A stretch of DNA of 64,000 nucleotides from Druceiella hillmani (GCA_039881145.1 JAYKKI010000015.1:30173001-30237000), one strand, 5' to 3'. Positions 48,991 through 62,500 are shown, counted from the first letter of the stretch. Notes: generated by a model from the sequence alone, not told the origin. Made by a program: numbers and translations.

Positions 48991-51010
48991 CGTAAGGGAC
49001 TTATTAGTTGCAAATTTCGACTATGTCGATTGAACACTTGTGACCTGTGAATGCTAGTCAGATATTAAAGTCTAAAATGTAATTAAAACTAATTTTATCT
49101 CTAAAGATATTATTTGCTACTAACTTTTGTTTTTTTTCTGTAAACATTGCTCTGAGTATTTTCACGAGTATTGACTAAAATTTCTTTGACACAAGTGTAG
49201 ATTTAATTTTTGTAAAAGTTTGTTGTTTCGAACAGATATTGTATTCTCTTATGAAAATGGTAGACTTTTAAAACAATTCAAAAATTTACTGAATGATTTC
49301 ATCACCAAAGTCTTATGGAAAATAAACAAAATACCTTTCGTTAATTTGTTGCGATTTGTAAATCTGAAAACGTAATATTTATGTTATGTCATCTTTTTGA
49401 TTTGACTGAACAAGACATTAATATGAAATTATATTTGTATAAATATGTTTAAAAGGAATTATTTTAAAAAAAGTACATCTTAAAACGTTATTTAACTATT
49501 GTTATAAGTAAAAAAAAAACATATTTTTTAAAACAGAAATCGAATGCTACCAAATAACGAAATTTGATTGTCATGGCTACGACCATTGCCGGGGCGTGCG
49601 CACTGACTATTTACCCCAGACATCCTTCTGGTATATCTGAAGCATCGAGTGACGTAAGCTGCTTGTTGAAGAAACAGTGAAAGCATATAGAAACTTCTGT
49701 GAAGTAAACAAATAAGGGCGAGATTTCTGGATTTCTACGCTGGTTTTCAAACTTTAAGCTTCCATGCATTTAATCAAAACATACACTCAAACTTATTATA
49801 TATATGAGAAAATCAAAACTAGAAGACACCCGCAGCGGATGGTTTGCGGTGTCCAAAAATATTATCAATTTAGTCTGCTCTTTATGTAAACCCGCAACGC
49901 TGACACCCACGACAGCCATCATTCCCATTCCACTAGTACTTCGGAGTAACTATCGATCCACGTAGAACGGCTCATGAACAATGCATTTTTGCAGGTTGGT
50001 ACAAGAAACTGGCTGATATTGAACAGATTGAAGAGGTTATGGTGTTCCATTTTAAATATAGTAATTTGTAAATATGAAACAATAATAGTGTTTAAATTTT
50101 ATAAAAAAACGCGCTATATTAACGTTTTTATCACGACCACCGTATCAAGTGACAAGATTTTGGTTGTTTGCATTTTGGGTGTTACGATCGGATAGTGGAA
50201 CGCACTTCCACAGTATTTGAAAACAGAGCGGAACGTTCGCTTCTGAATATCCGTTAGATGTGTATAGCGTAAACATATTTGTAGCCGGCGTCTTCTTTAA
50301 TCAAAGCATCGGGATATAAATATAATCTCGGTAACCATACGCTGGTTTGAATATATAGTTTGTAATTTTTCTAACATTCAACCTTTATGTTCATCAAGTT
50401 GACAAACTCTAGTAGGATATCGACAAAAGAATAAACAGTCGTGTCATAACGTTTCTACAACGTAGTTTAGGAAGAATGTTTTTCAAAATTTCATAAACAT
50501 ATAAAATAAAAGGTATATATTAAACAAAACACTGACTGTTTAATTGATACATGTATTTTCAAAGAATATCATTTTATTTCAAAATCAACATACACAATAA
50601 AACAGTGAACATAAACGATTAACATGTTACCGTTATAATTATCTCACGGTGACAACTCCACAACACGAATAAACGTCAATTAATGGAATTGATTTTTAAG
50701 AAAACGAACTGTTAAACTAGCAAGTGTTAATGGTAAATTTTAGCATCGTTGCTGACTTTATAGAATATCTACATCTAAATAATTTTAATCTATAAGGGCC
50801 GTGCAAGACATGTGGTGGTCGTTTGAAAACGACACAAATAAGAACATTTCATTACACGCTTGTCAACATTTTATTAACAGAAAATAGTAAACAAGTGGAA
50901 AGAGGTTATATTAGGAGTGAATAAGATATTTGATTTTGGAATTATTAAACACTACATTATCTCCATGAATTACTGAAATGCTTTTATACAATACCCTGCA
51001 CCGTATTTTA
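48991..51010. other. Intergenic DNA between the two DNAI2-type genes, left part
   Basis: No gene is supported. The promoter of the first DNAI2-type gene must lie just right of 48990. The stretch 49550-50300 is slightly less AT-rich but gave no recognisable protein in any frame. Confidence 0.45.
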
Positions 51011-51019
51011 AATAAATAC

Positions 51020-51535
51020 AATAAAATTGTAACAGAGTAAATTCTACAGATGCAAAATATTTTTAAAAGTAATTGATTTAACGTATATAATGATAGTAGA
51101 AAGAAATCGATTTTTAAGATTTTGGTCTGTCAGTCTGTATGTTAATTTGTTCTTCAATCACGCGAAATCTACTATATGAATTGTAATGAAATTTATTATG
51201 ATAATAGTTTATAACCTCAAACAACGTATAGGATACTTTTTTACATTACAGGTTACAAATATTTAAAAAAACCTTTGATTTGATTTGATTTGGTGAATGT
51301 TATGATACTGGTTCTGCCAACGCCATCTATTAGCGTTTTTAGTAAATTTTATGCTCATAGATACATTACGATATGGTACTGCCAATGACATCTATCTATT
51401 AGCGGTTTTAGTAAACTTTATGGTCATAGAGTTGAGAGAGAAAAATAAAAAAAACATAACAAAAATTATAATAACTTTTCTTGTACCGATTTTCATGCGA
51501 ACGAAGTCTCATCTGCAAATCTAGTTATAAGTAAT
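51020..51535. repeat. Lepidopteran SINE-like dispersed repeat, longer copy
   Basis: 'aaattgtaacagagtaaatt', 'ttggtctgtcagtctgtatg' and 'atgcgaacgaagtctcatct' follow in the same order as in the nested repeat at 32235-32442. Inside is a short duplicated block: 'ccatctattagcgtttttag' and 'atctattagcggttttag', about 70 bp apart. Confidence 0.6.
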
Positions 51536-51539
51536 TTGA

Positions 51540-53238
51540 TTGATTACCTTGTGTACGCTATACGAACTTCACACGAAAAATAAGGGCAGTCTAGCCAAAT
51601 ACTTAGTAATTTATTAACAAATTATACTCATAGTATCTCACACAGCCCCTATAGAAGACCATTAGACTAGAAATACTGACGGGTTAATAAAAGATTGATG
51701 TAATGATCGACGAATTATTGAAGAAATCATCTGTCAATCAAATTACACGATCAATCCTTCGTCAATTTGCCAATATTTCTCCAATATAATCGAGTGTCTA
51801 ATGGGCACCATACACCTCATACGTAAGTTTCTGCCCACGTGTAGTAAACTTATAGGAATAATTTACTTAAACAATTTATTTAAACATGTAGTCGATTTTA
51901 ATCTGAGACATTTTCTACAATGTCATTTTTATTTATTCCCTTCAGCCAATTTAAAAAAAAATGAATGTAAAAATTCTAATGGACACAGGTTATATACCCT
52001 TCTAGAATGTATAGACAATGAGCATTAAAGATTTAGGTGAAGAGAGTCGATGCATATTCAGTGAATTTTTGAATTATAATCTTTCAAATATTACAGGTAC
52101 ACGAAATGGAGAGATAGATTAGAAAACAAACATTAACGCAAATTTTCGTGTGTATGTAATTCATTCTTATACACTGTTGTAAGTATTAATATCTACAGAC
52201 TGTCAAAATTAGGCCTTATAATTTTATGCTTGACTGAAAGGGCAGAAAAATAATTAATCTGCCGAAAAGACCATTCATAACTAAATTATAATCGTTTACG
52301 ATTACCACAAAAATAAAAATGAAAATCAATCGTGTATCTCTTTCTTGCCCTTGTAAATATGGACTGTGCAGATTTCTAAAGTGAACCGATTTTATAAAAA
52401 AAGCTTCGTATTGTTTATTAAGTAAAGAAAAAAATAACATAATAAAATAAGTGGTTAATATCGGAGTAAATCTCCATTCAAATCTTCGCAGACAATCATT
52501 CGACCTTCGACATCGTTTTGTTGATTATACTTAGACCACAGCTGGTCGTTTCTTAGAAAGCTATATAAAATCGATTAAAAAGAAATGAGAACTCCCCTAT
52601 GAAGGCACAATGTTCATTCTTGGTATAATATTTGTTCATAAATAAAAAAAATAAACTCAATTGTTTTCTGTGTATGAAGAAATATTTATTGAATTATTTC
52701 CCAAAGATATTATTCTATTTTCTGGAAAAAAAGGATTTTTGTTTACATGTTATTGGCTCGCTTGGTTTATCTACGTATTTTTGTTCCTTCAGTTATTTAC
52801 TTACAACAAAGATATATTTTAGAGATTACTAATTAAAAGCGAGCAAAATTTTGCCTTATATATTGCTCGGAATCCACGAGCACTTATATTTCAATTATAA
52901 AAAGTAGCAAACCGAGATTCATAATATTTTGTTTGCAATCAATGTTATCTTTTGGCCAGCCTTCTCTAATAATGTTCGAAATTCCCTCATATATAGAATA
53001 TTAATTTTATTTATGAATGTTTTCAGGTTTCTAAACTGGAAACACTTTTGTCGCACGTTGACACAAATAGACTTTATATGTACTAATTCCACCTGTTTTT
53101 GCGTTTGTTCCATTTTCCCCAATTTGATACAACATACAGAAGATGGAAAATAAAAAAGAAATAATCTACGCACACAACAGCAATAATAAGAAGAATGAAG
53201 CGACAACACTGCTAGAGCAGAAGACTAATAGCAACCGC
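51540..53238. other. Intergenic DNA and 3' UTR of the second DNAI2-type gene
   Basis: AT-rich. No ORF of convincing composition was found. On the minus strand an AATAAA at 53006-53011 lies about 230 bp past the stop at 53239 and is a candidate polyadenylation signal. Confidence 0.45.
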
Positions 53239-56200
53239 CTAACTCTTCTGTGTAAGGGCACGTTTAGCGTCTTCTATTCCGCGACGATATTCGGCCTCTG
53301 CGAGCCGAATGGCCTGTTCGGGCGTGGGGCCCTCGCGGGGAGCCTCCTCTGTAGTCGCGCCCTCCGCTTCTTGCCGCTGCTTCAGACGGATCTCCTTGGT
53401 GCGTGCCTCCAGAATGTGCTCGCGCTTACTCTCGCGATCGAATATCTGTAGATTGAAAACATTTGGCCCTTATTAGGATGTCGTAAAACGATTATATCAC
53501 AATTTAAAAATAGGTCGAATGTGGGGAAGATGATGCACTATTCCCGCCATTCCACCCGGGTAGTCTCAGGGCCCCTCCTGGGGCCCGTAACGACCCACCT
53601 CATACAAAAAGGGGACCTTCGAAAGTCCCCTAATAGTGTCCCGTATCTACAATCACAGCGCTTCCACCCAACAGGGTTAGAGTCTGCTCCTACTCAATGC
53701 GTCATTTAATACCTCCATTTTTTCGAGAACGCATTTCGCGAACGCTCTAAATGACTCAAAGATCGGACCATTCCCAACCAAGTCTCGGTGACTGAAGATA
53801 CCACGTTCTAAGTCTTCGCGTGATTCTACGTTACTATTTAGACGTATGCTCTCTAATAAATCTCTACGCGCATCATCGTGCTCACTGCAGTGGAATAAAA
53901 TATGATTCATGTCCTGCGTCTCAAATCCGCAAGAACACGCCGGGCTATCTCTGAGGGCAAATCTAAACAAACTGGCACGGAATGCGCCATGTCCCGTTAA
54001 GAATTGGAAAACGTAATAGTCGGAGGCGAGCCAGTTCTTACTCAACCGCTCGGAAACATCGGGAAAGAACAATCTGGTCGTTTCCCCCTTGGAATCAGGG
54101 GAGGACCATCTTGACTGCCAGTGAGCGACAACGATCTCTGAAATACGTCTCTTTCTAGTTGCAATGGGTTCATCTGCTAAAAACTCAAAATTCAACGGTC
54201 CCGCAGCAAAACTCTTGCCTCGAGCTAAAGTGAAGTTCGCCGCGCGTTCTGCAATCGCGAGGTCGGCAGGAAGGAGACCTGCCAAAACCGGCAACGCATC
54301 CGTTGAGCAGGTCCTGTAAGCCTTGGTCAGCGCCATCAGCGGCGCACGCTGCGATCTTAGGACCACCCGTCTGACTTGCTGGACCCCGACGTACCACGAG
54401 GCCCAAACCGATGGCGCATAGGCCAATATACCGAGGTATATTGCCGTATATATCAGCTTGAGGGTCGAGTTATTAAGCCCCCAGCCGGCACCGGCAAGCC
54501 GGGCCATGGCGTGGAAGGCGACTCGGGCCCTCTCCCCGATGTACCGCGTCTGCGGTAAAAAGCTCCGCCGCGAGTCGAGGACCATGCCCAGGTAGGTCAC
54601 ATGATCCCGCACGCCGATTCTAGCGCCAGCCATAGTCACAGACGGCTCCCTCGCCAGCCTGCTTTTAAAAAGGACAGCCTCGGACTTTTGTGGGGCAAAG
54701 CAAAGCTTGTTCTTAGTGCCCCAGTCGTGTAGCTTGACGAGGGAGTCCGCCGCCCGGTTCTCTATCTCTCTTCGGCTCGATCCTCCGACCAACAGTAACG
54801 TGTCGTCCGCATAGGCGATGGTACCGCATCCCGGAAAGGTTATCGCGAGTATACCATCGAACATAACATTCCACAGAATTGGTCCAAGGACCGAGCCTTG
54901 CGGGCAGTCCCTGGTCAACGTTTTCCTTACTTCAACGTCTCCATCCTGTAAAAAGACAACTCGATCACAAAAGTAGTCCATAATGATCCGGCGGAGGTCC
55001 GATGACACTCCCCGGGACTCCAACGCGGACAAAATGGCTGGCCACCAGGCATTATCAAACGCGCCGGAGATATCCAGGAAAATACCAAGCACGTATTTAT
55101 CCGGGCACGAATCAACCCAGGATAAAGCTGATGTAATCGCGTCAGAAGTGGATACTCCGGGTCGGAAACCGAACTGTCTCACGGAACCCGACGAATGAGA
55201 TAACTGCGCCAATAAACGCGCCGCCACAACTCGCTCGAGCAACTTCCCGAAGGCTGGAAGGAGCGTAATGGGTCTGTAAAATTTCGGATCGCTAGGCGAT
55301 TTCCCATTACTCTTCGGTATGACTTTAAGTCTCCCCACTTTCCAGATCTTCGGAAAGTGGCCCGTGCGCAGGCAGCGATTAAAGATCGCAAGTATCTCAT
55401 GCGCCGCGTTTTTTCATACTCTTTTGACTAGCCGATTATCGATTCTATCAATGCCTGGGGCCTTTTTCGAGTCAAGGTCCTCCACGATGACGTCCAACTC
55501 TGAGTGCCGCAGATCCGGATCTGAGCTGCTATATGGGAATAAGCTCGTTGCGTACCTGATACTTCTCTGTTCGACTGTGTCGAGATCAGGGTCGTCGTCA
55601 GGGAAGAGTGATGACAAAAGGTATTCAAGGGTCTCGCGTAAGTTCCCGGTGTAACTCCCATCGGTCCTCTTAAGGGCGCTAAACACAAAGGGTTTCAAGG
55701 GGCTCCGTACACTTCTGTATACGGCTCCCCAGGGATCCGAATTACCTACTTGAGATACAAAATTCCGAAAATGGGAGCGCCTAGCCCGCTTAACCTCTCT
55801 CTTATAGTTACACCAGGCGTCTACTAAGGCCACCCGGTGAGCCTCAACAAGTTCCCAATAAGTTCCGTGACTCTTAGCGCGCTGGTAGTTACGTCTCTCT
55901 TTACGGTATTTCCGGCGCAGGGTCTGGAGAAGGCCGCTCCACCATGGGTTCTTTTTGGGTGGGCCCGGGCGAACCGAACCCAATCCTCCCTCGGCACTAA
56001 TGATCAGCTTCTCCTGAAACTCAGCAGCCAGATTATTTGACAATCTATTCGTTTCGACAATTTGGAAAAATCTTCGAGCTCTCGGAGGAAAATTTTGTCA
56101 AATCTGGTCCAGTCTTGGCACCCTATTTTGAAACGGGTGCTGGTTCGCACCCCTAGTTCTGGGGTGGGGCGCGCCTGGGAGATGGAGAATCGAATTGCGC

Positions 56201-59200
56201 TGTGGTCACTCGAGAAGACGCCCGGTTCAACCCGCCAGCTGTGCACACCCCCCGCAAGCCCACTCGAGATGAGAGTGATATCAATATCACTCTCTCCCGA
56301 GGGTCCCGAGAACGTTGCGGGCATATCGGGCAAGTTGCACAACAGGAGGCCGTTCTGGTGGATGAAATCCTCCAGGATTTCTCCACGCAGATTGGGACGT
56401 CTCGAGTACCACAGGCAAGACTGCGCGTTAGCATCGGCACAGATGACTACTGGGCTCCGCCCAATAGAGCGGAGGACAGTGTTGAGGTGCTCGCAGAAGT
56501 ATTCGGTGGGCATGGAATACTGAAAGTAGACACTTATTACTATAATATGTACCGGGCCGAGAGAAATCTGGGCCACTACGCAATGTTCTGTCGATAGATG
56601 TTCCAGGAACAGGACACCCAGCCCTTTCGGGTCAAGGACAATGGCAGCCTTGGGGTCGGGCCCCCTCTCCAGAACGAGGAAGGGATCCAACCCCAGGGTG
56701 CTTCCCCTGGGGGCGTATTGCTCCTGGATACACGCGATACACTTCTTACTTTCTCTAAGGGTCATCGAGAGCTCGGTCATGACTGTCGAGCCCCGCCCTG
56801 CATTCAGCTGGAGAAAATCCAGCTTATGTTGGGGAGTACGCCGTCTGTCTCACTGTTCTTTCTAGAGCTGCCCTGAATGCAGGGCAGGCATCAGTGCCAA
56901 CGCGGTGAGACGCCTCCTTTTTGAATCTGGTGCAGGTGGCACAGATATCAGTCTCCGGTGCACTTGGGCAATCCTTGCCATCGTGGCCCTTTTTTGCGCA
57001 TCTGTTGCAGAATTGCTCGTCACGACAGTGTCTCGCGACGTGGCCATATAAGTGACACCGGAAGCATCTGGTCACCTGCACAAAATCCGCAACACGACAG
57101 GAGGTCCACTGGAAGAACACATCCTTCTCGCAGTAGAACCTCCCTCAAGTTTTGTGGCAACTCCACCACAAAGTTTTTATTGCCCGACCTCGACGTGCGG
57201 GTATTTAGTCTTATCTTGGCGAGCTCTTCCACTGGGAACTCGCTGAGGTTGTCCTCTTTTAAGGTCTTGAGGAAGTCCTCATTTTTTATGATGATGCAGA
57301 AGAAAATAGACGGAAATTGAAAATTGTGTCAGCATTACATGCAGTGAAATATAAAATAATTTATCACCAAATGTAATTTATCGCCACTGATAAGTAACAA
57401 AAATATCGCAGGATTTCTTTCAGGATGGAAGTGAATTTAAATAATATAATTTATCCCTGTAAGAAAAGCATTTTTCTTAGTTTTTTTTTTAAACTATAAA
57501 TTTATTTGTAGGCTTATTATGTGATTTTGTCTGCACGCATATTCACTAGGCCTCTTTCGACGCCTCGCCGTTCCTTCCCGTTAACTTTGAGCAGTCAAAT
57601 TCTTTGATTACATCATTTAGTCTTCAATCGGTTTAACTGCATAAAGTTTATCGAAAGGGAAAATGTCTCCATTCCAAATAGACGACTGTCGGATATTTTC
57701 AATAACCCCACATCATTTAAAACTTGGCACGTTTCTCACGTACATTGATTTAGGTGGAAACTACACATTTATGAACTAGTAGAATAGTAATTTCATACTA
57801 AAGGGATTTATCAGTATCGTTGAAGTTCCACAAACGTTTCCACTACTTCGTATACCTTTCTCTAAATGTCGATCTTTTCAATTTTTAGAAATGTCATCTA
57901 GTTCTTTCCGATGAAAAACAAAGGGAAAAAATGAGCAGCATCTTTGTATTTTTAATAGTTTAGTTAAACTTATAGATTTCCACATCAGGTTCTCCAGCGG
58001 TCGATTTTTCTGATACGGTACAGGGCATACATTCTCAGAAATTGATGAAACGACTATCACAGTATATATTAAGTTTCAAAATTGGTATAAAATTTCGTAT
58101 AACTTTTGTTCGTGCACCAATTTTGTATATCCAATATTTTAAAAAGACCTGTAAAGGGTTCCATATTCATCCTGAATATGGGTCCTCCATATCCATACTT
58201 TGATTTCACTTTCATTCTCAATATTGTCGTAGGCTTTCAAACAACTATTATTTCAGTAGTAACTTTCTACCACAAATAGTATACTGCGTCCCTTGGCTTC
58301 CACGTTAAGTGCTACAATTTTCAAAGTCTAATACAAATATACTTTCACCATTTATTCATATACAAAGTTAACTATAAGTCGAGTTAATAAAAGCGTAAAA
58401 ATAGAAGAGCCTCATAGCATTAATCGAATTTGATGTTCCAAAATATAATATATAAGGTAACACTGAATATTTTACAATACTAAGAATGGAAACCATCTTC
58501 AGTAGCAAGTTTGTAATTTATTTGATATTTTTTTAAAGTATCTCTTCTTCTTTGGTTCATTGATAGAATCACTGAAAAAAGTAGCCGGCGCACTCTTCCT
58601 TGATTCTTCCACGGTCTCCTCGAGCGCAATTACCGCTTCATCAGTGTTTGAGAATCGACTTCTCACAATTCATCTTTATATTTAGAAATAAATAAAAATT
58701 GCATGTTACAAGGTAGGTGTTGTATGGTGGATAACCCATAATATCTACACGTGAGTAGTCAAATATTTCTTCGTTTATCTGCCTGAGTGTGCAGAGTCGT
58801 TGTCGTAATGAAAGCGGATTCTAATGCGAGAGCGTTGTCTTCGAACTTTTTCTAAAACAACAGGTAGACCATTGTGGGTATGCCAATTTGCGGCAATTAT
58901 TCGTTTATTTTCCAGAGCAATCGTTGCATGGAGAATGAACCGCCTATCTTTTTCACAGCACTTTGACTTTTCTTCATCTTTGTAAGCAAGTCTTCGAAAG
59001 GTAACATACGCTGCACGGACTGCCTGTTACTTTCGAATTCATAACAATACTGTAATATTGGATATACATCCAACTTTCGTCATTCATTACGATGTCGGCA
59101 CTATAGTGAAATCCGTCGAGTTTTTCTAACATTTCACGATACCAATGTTTTTGAGCTTCGGTCGAATCATGGAATATCCATTTAGGATTTGTTCTGGATA

Positions 59201-61992
59201 CACGAAAAACCAGTAGGTGGTGCAGATATACGTGTGTGCTGTAGGCAGATAAAATAAACTATGATATATATTCTCAAATAATATGATTATATCCTCTCAA
59301 ATAATAGACAGGAGCATAAAACATTATCAAACCCAGACTGAAGGGTTATCACATTCTTATTTAATAATTTAATAAATCCATGATCCAAAAACGTTTCCAG
59401 TCGAGATTGAAGAAAATTATATCCGACTGTGCTCATTTTAAAATCTAAAAACAAATGAATAGGTAACCGTAAGTTTTTTTACATAAAAGTCTATTAAACT
59501 TTTTTAATACTTTCTCAAACAAGAGAATACAAGTTTGAGTGCATACTTTCTGTAGAGACTGCGTTAGTTGTCAAGATAACTGCATTGGTTTCAATTATAT
59601 TATGAAGTAAAGAGTTTAATGATATCACAATACAGTCATCGTCATGGAAATCTTGGGTACGTTGCATGACAAATCATACCACCCTGTAGGCTTCGTGACA
59701 GGTTTTGATGATATGATTGTGAAATATTAGATATCGTCCATAACCACACAAAAAATCCGTGCGGATAATGGCTTTTCCATTCTTTTCATAATTGTGCACC
59801 AAAAGTGTACCTTTCAGACCTTTCTGTTTAGGCAGGACACCGTTATCCATTTACTTCCATAAAATGTATCTTATTGTTCAGACTTCATTGAAATATTGAG
59901 TATGTCACTTTAAAACAAGTCATACTCAAATTGCTTTTCTACTCCCAAGAATCGTTTCTAACGAAGGCAACAAGTAGTGCTGACAATAGAGGGAAAATCA
60001 TTAATCATGGCGAGAAATATAAAAGGTCATTACTACCTAAGCTGACTCTAAACTGAGTTAATACAGCTCAATGATTTAAAATTTTCGAGCTAGATTTATT
60101 GTTTTCGAGCCCGAAAGTAAATGACAAAAAAATTCACTAGAGTGGAAGACATACTGACCTCGCGACTACGTAACACCATCGTGTGTTATAGTCGCAACAC
60201 GATGTCTACCTGAGTGCATCTCACTTACGTCCGAAATTGTTTTTTATTACGTTTATGGTAATACGATTTGGTATGAATGTAATAGTGATGATTTTTCACT
60301 CTTATAATAATATTATATATAACTTCGATATTATTAAAAAGTGTGTGTTATTATATCACACAAATATATGTAAACATTTGGTTGTCAGTTCTAAAACCTG
60401 GAAGTATATAAGGAAAATAAATCAATTGTAATGAAATTCAACTTAATGTACATATACATGTAGATGCAAATATACAAATTAAAGCAAGTAGACACAGATG
60501 GTATGTAATTATATTATGCCTACCATTCCGAGTAGTAAGCGGTCGTCTGGGCCGGTCACGGTCAAGTTGTCCGAAAGGCGCACGAGGAACAGGTTTCCTT
60601 GCTCATCGCCCACTCCCAGCATGCAACCCTTGCGAAAAAACATTGCGAATGTGTATATCAAAAATACAATTTTTGTTTATAGAATCACTTTAGCAGAAAC
60701 AAATAGGGGCTTTAATAGTAAACAATTTAATGGAATTGTTTCGTATGAATTTTACTAACGAAAAAAAATTAATCAGTAACAGATTTTTGTATATTCAAAA
60801 ATTATATGTAAATTTATGCCTCTGAACAAACGTTTTAGCATTTTAAATGTTGCGTTAAAACAAAAAAAATAATACAATGATCTTAAAGCTTTTAATGTAA
60901 TTAATATGAAATATAAAAACTATTAATGTAATTATTAACTTATTTCTTACTGCAAAAGAAAACTGTCCCTTTAACTTCACACTTTTTGACTTACAAAATT
61001 TTTCCCTGTTAATGACATTTTGTCGTTTCGATTTTTTTTTCTCAATTATAACGTAGCAAGACACTTTGAAGAGTAACAATATTTTCATCAGTCTATTGAG
61101 TATCTTACAAATCATATAAGTATCAGCTTACATGACTATGTCATCTATAACTTTAGTCTTTTTTATAATGTTCGATATCTGTCAAATATCTTACAAATCA
61201 CATAAGTATCAGCTTAGATGACTATGTCATCTATAACTTTACTCTTTTTTATAACGTTCCATATTGGTCATATATCTTACAAATCACAGAAGTATCAGCT
61301 TACATGACTATGTCATCTATAACTTTACTCTTGATGTTCGATATCTGCCGCTTTCATCAAGAGTATATATTTTAACTGTGAAGAGATCTCAAGCTAAAAC
61401 TTGATTTATGTCTCACCTTTGCCCACTCTTTTGTCTACAATTTTCTATCAAGTCGTCAACTTAGATTTTCTCCTGCTATTTACCAATTCTTTACAATTTA
61501 TTCACTAATTTATTTCCCGGCTCTCGATCAGTTAAGTAGAACACTAAAAGGGATATTATCTTTCAATTAAAGTTGCCAAAATTCCACAGAACAAAGGGCT
61601 TCAGAGGAGTCGCAGTGATTGATCAAACTATAGAAATTATTACTTTAAACAAGGTTCGAATTAAAGTAGAAAAATTCACGTTCATATAATCAAGACTGAA
61701 AATGATGTTATTCTGCATTTCTCCATTATGCGAAATACATTAAAAAATCCCAGTTATTAACTACAAAATATCAAACCGTGTAATTAAAATGACTTGGACA
61801 AGGGGCAAATAAGGGGCAAGGTCATATACGAAATAAATTGAATAACATATATAACTTACATCTTTATATGGTTTGATTCTACAAAGAGAATTCTCGGACA
61901 CTTTCAGCTTAGTTACGGGATCCTTTTGATTACGCAGGAGATCCCAGCACTTCAGAACGCCGTTACTCATCGTCGTAAACAGCATCGACATT
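53239..61992 (-). CDS. Second DNAI2-type dynein intermediate chain gene, 3' part (5' exons beyond the window)
   Basis: Three coding exons on the minus strand: 61992-61860 (133 nt), 60628-60524 (105 nt) and 53445-53239 (207 nt, ending in TAG). The first two have exactly the length and phase of exons 9 and 10 of the neighbouring DNAI2-type gene, and the third corresponds to its exon 11. The peptides align: CWDLLRNQKDPVTKLKV with IKPYKD, then GCMLGVGDEQGNLFLVRLSD, then IFDRESKREHILEARTKEIR. Identity is about 30% in the 35-aa exon and higher at the start of the last exon. No stop or frameshift is present, so it looks functional. An exon 8 equivalent was not found before 64000, so the gene continues off the right edge. 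The last intron (53446-60523) holds a LINE and a mariner relic. A role as a divergent outer-arm intermediate chain is inferred. Confidence 0.85.
53500..57290 (-). mobile_element. R1-clade non-LTR retrotransposon, 5'-truncated and inactivated
   Basis: On the minus strand the element opens inside ORF1: 'VEELAKIRLNTRTSRSGNKN', then after a frameshift three zinc knuckles, CFRCHLYGHVARHC, CNRCAKKGHDGKDC and CATC with an HRVGTDAC continuation. ORF1 ends at 56824. ORF2 overlaps it in the +1 frame, starting about 56845 with 'LDFLQLNAGRGSTVMTEL', the endonuclease N-terminus. It continues through 'VICADANAQS' and 'SDIDITLIS', then 'FSSDHSAI'. A one-base frameshift near 56050-56070 and an in-frame TGA at 55416-55414 break it. 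The reverse transcriptase follows, with FYRPITLLPAFGKLLE, GFRPGVSTSDAI, QGSVLGPILWN and the IAYADDTLLL catalytic box. The C-terminal C-x-C ... H-x4-C motif (CSCGFETQDMNHILFHC) precedes the stop at 53677. The ORF order and knuckles fit the R1/TRAS/SART/Waldo group. It lies in the last intron of the second DNAI2-type gene, in the gene's own orientation. Exact ends are uncertain. Confidence 0.9.
57300..58430. other. Intron of the second DNAI2-type gene, nothing recognised
   Basis: AT-rich sequence between the LINE and the mariner relic. No coding or repeat signal could be supported. Confidence 0.45.
58440..59260 (-). pseudogene. Decayed mariner-type transposase
   Basis: The minus-strand frames, with stops, include CEKDRRFILHATIALENKRI, 'VVLEKVRRQRSRIRFHYDND' continuing 'SAHSGRQTKKYL' (the catalytic HDN box, here YDN), and 'RFSNTDEAVIALEETVEE', matching the C-terminal FSSPEEAV region of mariner transposases. 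The N-terminal third has decayed and the catalytic YSPDLAPxD box is unrecognisable. It lies in the last intron of the second DNAI2-type gene. Confidence 0.75.
61101..61345. repeat. Tandem repeat, exact 86-bp period, 2.8 units
   Basis: 'tatcttacaaatca' begins at 61101, 61187 and 61273. Each is followed by 'taagtatcagcttacatgac' or a close variant and then 'tatgtcatctataactttac'. The units differ by only a few bases, so the amplification is recent. It lies in the intron between the 105-nt and 133-nt exons of the second DNAI2-type gene. Confidence 0.9.
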
Positions 61993-61999
61993 CTGGACA

Positions 62000-62500
62000 T
62001 CAATTAAAGTTAGAACAAATTCAATCACAATCACATTTTTCTTCTTTTATGTACCTACTGGAAAACCGCTGGAGTGATAAATTAGAAAAGGGCATATTGA
62101 TGAAGTCTAGAAAGGTCGTTTCGAACGAAAGAAAAAAAGGGTATAAGGATATCAGCTATAATTCCCTACATGACCATGACCACTAAACAGTTTTGTAATA
62201 ATATAGCGAATTATAGCTCATATGCATTATAAAGCTGCAAAATTTAATACAATTTGAAAATTCTGTTTTATTACTATAACTCAGTATTTAAATGGAGTCA
62301 ATAATTTAATTAAGTGTAAAAATTACCTATTATTTATTTTCTACAACTGATAAGCGTCTACGGCCTTTGATACTTTAAAACTTAATTTAGAAAAATAATA
62401 CCCTATCAAATATAAGAAATTACGAATTAGGCAATTGGTCAAAATAAAAGTATCGACATTACAGAACGTAAATTTTCACCTTCTGTAGGTATCAGACCCT
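62000..62500. other. Intron of the second DNAI2-type gene, nothing recognised
   Basis: No exon matching the TVGDW-containing exon 8 of the first gene was found here, and no clear repeat. Confidence 0.45.

Noticed and set aside
53677..57120. An intact, active retrotransposon
   Set aside because: ORF1 has a frameshift, ORF2 has a frameshift and an internal TGA, and the 5' end is missing.
56062..57320. Several plus-strand ORFs over the LINE (up to 153 aa)
   Set aside because: They are antisense shadows of the GC-rich LINE coding frames and have no recognisable motif.
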